From the NCBI GenBank assembly GCA_039096225.1, contig JBBPEB010000002.1, positions 62,001 through 126,000 of the forward strand: 64,000 bases of DNA. Direction: 5' to 3'. The notes beneath the pieces were generated by a model that ran no database searches, was not told the origin of the DNA, and saw nothing but the letters and a program-made list of their open reading frames with translations. The stretch is from Blastocystis sp. Blastoise. Its lineage: Eukaryota > Sar > Bigyra > Opalinata > Blastocystidae. The translations under genes were made by a program, and so were the position numbers. The number at the start of each line of letters is the position of its first letter. The first letter of the stretch is position 1. Below are positions 61,092 through 64,000 of this stretch, piece by piece.

Positions 61092-62372
61092 ATGTCTCTC
61101 TTTTTCGCTGACGTTACTAACCCTGATTCACGTGCTGATTACTTGCTTTCCGTTCCTCCTATTATTCCTCAACCAATAGAATCTGCTGATTTTGAACTTG
61201 CTCCATCTGTTCCAATGATTTTTGAAGCTCTTCCTCCTATTCAAACTGCTAATAACCCTGTTGCTACAATTCCTACTGTTCCTATTGCTCCTAAACGTAT
61301 TTATGTTAAAGTCACTCAAATTCAACGTGATGCGTTAAGAAGATACTATTCTGAACATGGTGAAACATGGTCTGTTCTTACTTATTCGACTAAAACTGGT
61401 ATTAAACCGAAACAAACATCTGCTTTCATTAAGATACTTCGTGATGGTGGTTCTATTGATTTATCAAGTGTGAAGAAAGGAAGAAAGAAGTTAATTACTG
61501 TTAATGGTTCTATAAGATTAACTGAGATGATTAGAGAAAACAATAAGATAACACTTACTGAAATGTCTACGAAATTAGCTACTCCTGAACCAATAAATGA
61601 AGAAGAAGATAATCAAGGAGAAGAAGAAGAAGAAGATAATGGTGTTATTGATGCTTCTATTTCTACTATTTCTAGACATCTTCGTTTTGGTATGGAAAAA
61701 GATGGTCAACCTGCTTTTACTATTAAACTTGCTTCTCATAGAGAACCTGCTAGTAATACTGCTGCTAATAAAGAAAAGAGAATAGAAGTTATTCAAAAAT
61801 TGAACTTATTAGAATCTCGTGGTCATATGATAGTGTATGTTGATGAAAGTCATTGGGAAGTTGGTTTAGTTCATCGTCATTTGCGTTCTCCAAGAGGTGA
61901 AAAAGCATTTGATAATTGTAACTCTCGTGCTTTAAGTATAACTGCTCTTACTTCTATTTCTACTTTAGGTGTTGGCTATACTGAGTTAATTCATGGATCC
62001 GTTAATGCTGAAATCTTTCAATCCTATTTAAGTGGATTGTTGAACTCCCTCAATGGTACTGGTAGTCACGTGATTTATTTGGATAATGCATCCATTCATC
62101 ACGATCCTGGTGTTGCTGCTAAGGTTAGTGAAGCTGGTCATCAACTAGTTTTTGGAGCTCCTTATAGTCCTGAACTTAATCCAATAGAAAAAGTCTTTGG
62201 ATTCTGGAAAACTCGTGCTGAAAATGATTTGAAGATCTTTACAAATCTTGAAGATTTGGTTAATAAGATTGGAAATCATTTTCGTTCGATTAATCCAATG
62301 GAAGTTCGTGCAACTATCCAAGGAACTATCCGAAACGTTTGGCCTAAGGTTATGAACAGAGATGATATATAA
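61092..62372 (+). CDS. DD34E transposase (Tc1/mariner/IS630 superfamily), 426 aa
   Basis: Cut-and-paste transposase. The catalytic triad is D251 (VYVDESHWEVG), D331 (IYLDNASIHHD) and E366 (YSPELNPIEKVF), giving 34 residues between the second Asp and the Glu. A helix-turn-helix-like region lies at about residues 75-140 (Arg/Lys-rich, with the GRKK motif before a second DNA-binding helix), then an acidic Glu-rich linker at about 165-185. The start is the ATG at 61092 (MSLFF); seven more upstream codons are open without an ATG. The frame is intact, so the enzyme could be active. No flanking inverted repeats are obvious. It could mobilise the TA-duplicating insertions in this window. Confidence 0.9.
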   Translation: MSLFFADVTNPDSRADYLLSVPPIIPQPIESADFELAPSVPMIFEALPPIQTANNPVATIPTVPIAPKRIYVKVTQIQRDALRRYYSEHGETWSVLTYSTKTGIKPKQTSAFIKILRDGGSIDLSSVKKGRKKLITVNGSIRLTEMIRENNKITLTEMSTKLATPEPINEEEDNQGEEEEEDNGVIDASISTISRHLRFGMEKDGQPAFTIKLASHREPASNTAANKEKRIEVIQKLNLLESRGHMIVYVDESHWEVGLVHRHLRSPRGEKAFDNCNSRALSITALTSISTLGVGYTELIHGSVNAEIFQSYLSGLLNSLNGTGSHVIYLDNASIHHDPGVAAKVSEAGHQLVFGAPYSPELNPIEKVFGFWKTRAENDLKIFTNLEDLVNKIGNHFRSINPMEVRATIQGTIRNVWPKVMNRDDI

Positions 62373-62430
62373 ACAGTTATTTATATATACTTTATATATA
62401 TTATATATAAATTTGTTCAGTTTTTAAAAT

Positions 62431-62443
62431 TTTGTTTTGTTTA
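62431..62443 (+). terminator. T/G-rich 3' signal after the transposase gene
   Basis: TTTGTTTTGTTTA, 59 bp after the stop at 62372. The same motif in the same position as in the virus-like element suggests it is a host 3'-processing signal shared by all these genes. Confidence 0.5.
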
Positions 62444-62548
62444 TTGTAACATAAAAAACACAAATAATGTTCTTTTAGAACACGAATCTTATTAAAAACG
62501 TCATTTAAAAGTAAAATAAAAAAATAAAAAAAAATATTCCCAAAGTCA

Positions 62549-62640
62549 TATAAGGTCAACCAAAATTGCCCTAAAAGCCGACTATAAAAAATCAAAGAAA
62601 AATTGAATCGGCTTTTAGGGCAATTTTGGTTGACCTTATA
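62549..62640. mobile_element. 92-bp hairpin MITE with perfect 33-bp arms
   Basis: 62549-62581 and 62608-62640 are perfect complements (TATAAGGTCAACCAAAATTG and onward) around a 26-nt loop. The arms begin and end with TA. The arms are much richer in G/C than the surroundings. It lies 177 bp after the transposase gene and may be the 3' end or a derivative of that transposon. Confidence 0.65.
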
Positions 62641-63501
62641 GTAGTCTCCCAATAAAAATTTTTATTAATATATATATATGTAAATCCATTGTTATTTGCA
62701 AAATTATCCATTGTTTTTTGAAAAAAATCCATTGTTTTTTGCAAATAGTCAAAGCCAAAGTATTTTGCAATAGTATATTTCAGGTAGTTTCTTGAAAATT
62801 GTGTAATTTTCAGTGTTTTATATTTTGGTTGTATTTCCCGTAGGGAAATCAATCAAAATTAAGACACTGAAATATTACACATTCTTTAAGAACTTCTGAA
62901 AGATGTTTTTTCAATTGGTTTTATATTGTTTTATTCATTTTTATATATTATATATATACAACTATAAATATATCCTAATTATATGTAATAATTGAAATTA
63001 TTAATTATATTAATTAATGATATAAATATTGCATTAATTATTGAAACATTTGTTTTAAATCTTTTATTAAAATTCATTTTTAACCATACTCTGGAAAAAT
63101 AACTCATTCTAGACTGTCTCTACACGTTTCGTTTTAAACTATAAATACTAATACAATTTACTAGTCATATCAGGTGAATGTTAGAAATATTTTATGAGTA
63201 TTCATCTATTCAATACTTGAGTTTGACCATTTTTGATATAATAACGATTTGTTCTAATTTATATTGAATATATATATATTTTTGTAATATATATATAATA
63301 TATATTAGTATTTCTATATTTATCATAATATTTCATTAAATAACTACACATTTTTTTAATGATATTATTAGTAACTGTCTTTAATAACTGTACTGTTGTG
63401 TATAAATATAATAATAAAACAAAACAAATTAAATAACTAAACATAAATAATAATATACTTTAAAAGACCGCCATTTTTTATTTATCCATCATAATCATCA
63501 A
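62641..63501. other. Non-coding stretch with a triple short repeat
   Basis: TCCATTGTTNTTTG occurs three times at 62685, 62707 and 62728 (about 22-bp period). The rest is AT-rich without a convincing gene. An AAAACAAAACAAA motif near 63417 is in the inverse orientation, about 75 bp before the recombinase start. Confidence 0.5.
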
Positions 63502-63978
63502 ATGGCTGAAATGAAACCTTTAGTTAGTGTTATACCACTTAAAAGTGGTCATCGATATGAGATATGGTACAATGAGTTCCAGAATTACCGATCATTACAT
63601 GATCCTAAACATGAATTAGATATAGATAAGGTATTAGAATCATATATACAGTATCTTATAGATCTACCAATGAGGGCCAATACCATTACGTCCAAGCTTA
63701 CTGGCCTATATAAGATGATTACATTCAAGGAAAACCACTACGTTAACAAGGTAACTGCTGAAAGAATAAAAGGATCACTTAGGAACCATGTCAAGAATCT
63801 TCCACCACCAAAGAAGAGTGCTGTCCTGTCAGATGATAACTGCCGCCAATTCTTGAATGCTCCTTATGATGAAGACCTATCTCTCCTTCAACTCAAGGTG
63901 TGCCTAATCATTACCATTTACAGTGGTTTGAGACATATAGAAATATATAGGTTAAAAAAGAAGAACATAACAGAATGA
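63502..63978 (+). CDS. Tyrosine recombinase, N-terminal half only, 158 aa
   Basis: The N-terminal 105 residues look like a SAM-like DNA-binding domain (alpha-helical, basic). The start of the catalytic domain follows, with the Arg I motif at R144 (ITIYSGLRHIEIYRL). The frame ends in TGA at 63976-63978, before the Lys, HxxR, His and Tyr positions. It is therefore either truncated or continued in another exon beyond the window. It differs from the two recombinases of the virus-like element and may mark a Crypton or a second integrated element starting here. Confidence 0.6.
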   Translation: MAEMKPLVSVIPLKSGHRYEIWYNEFQNYRSLHDPKHELDIDKVLESYIQYLIDLPMRANTITSKLTGLYKMITFKENHYVNKVTAERIKGSLRNHVKNLPPPKKSAVLSDDNCRQFLNAPYDEDLSLLQLKVCLIITIYSGLRHIEIYRLKKKNITE

Positions 63979-64000
63979 TTATATTATATATATATACCTT

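Overview
The window looks like nuclear DNA of a very AT-rich microbial eukaryote. A host gene with 15 short spliceosomal introns (nearly all GTAT...TATAG, filled with TA or TTA microsatellites) sits among mobile DNA. The sequence alone does not identify the species.
Region 1 (1 to about 24,095, possibly further) is an integrated virus-like element of the Polinton-like-virus/virophage type, bounded by inverted repeats of about 392 bp. Its outer edge is cut by the window start. Its genes have no introns. The left half codes for the virion: a packaging ATPase, a penton-like protein, two paralogous double-jelly-roll capsid proteins, an 811-aa multi-module virion protein, and two Gly-rich proteins that share an N-terminal module. 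The right half holds replication and integration genes: a D5-type primase-helicase, two tyrosine recombinases and a possible OB-fold protein. No family B polymerase and no RVE integrase are visible. The adenain-like maturation protease appears dead: it has an in-frame TAA, Asn at the expected catalytic Cys and Ser at the acid position. Two regulatory layers stand out. Long perfect heat-shock-element arrays lie in both terminal repeats and before the replication, recombination and small accessory genes, but not before the capsid genes. A T/G-rich motif (TTTGTTTTGTTTA) lies 10-90 bp after most stop codons.
Region 2 (24,096-25,821) is mostly non-coding. It holds two GC-rich folded islands and a tRNA-like sequence.
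Region 3 (25,822-60,946) has two nearly identical copies of a 13.9-kb element in opposite orientation, each bounded by the same 51-bp terminal inverted repeat. Between them lies a complete 16-exon gene for the spliceosomal DEAD-box helicase Prp5/DDX46 (about 1030 aa). The 13.9-kb elements carry minisatellites, a foldback palindrome and eroded coding remnants, but no recognisable transposase. Four indels account exactly for their 36-bp length difference; one is a 152-bp MITE-like insertion with a TA duplication.
Region 4 (60,947-64,000) holds an intact DD34E (Tc1/mariner/IS630-type) transposase gene, a 33-bp perfect hairpin flanked by TA, and the N-terminal half of a third tyrosine recombinase at the window edge.
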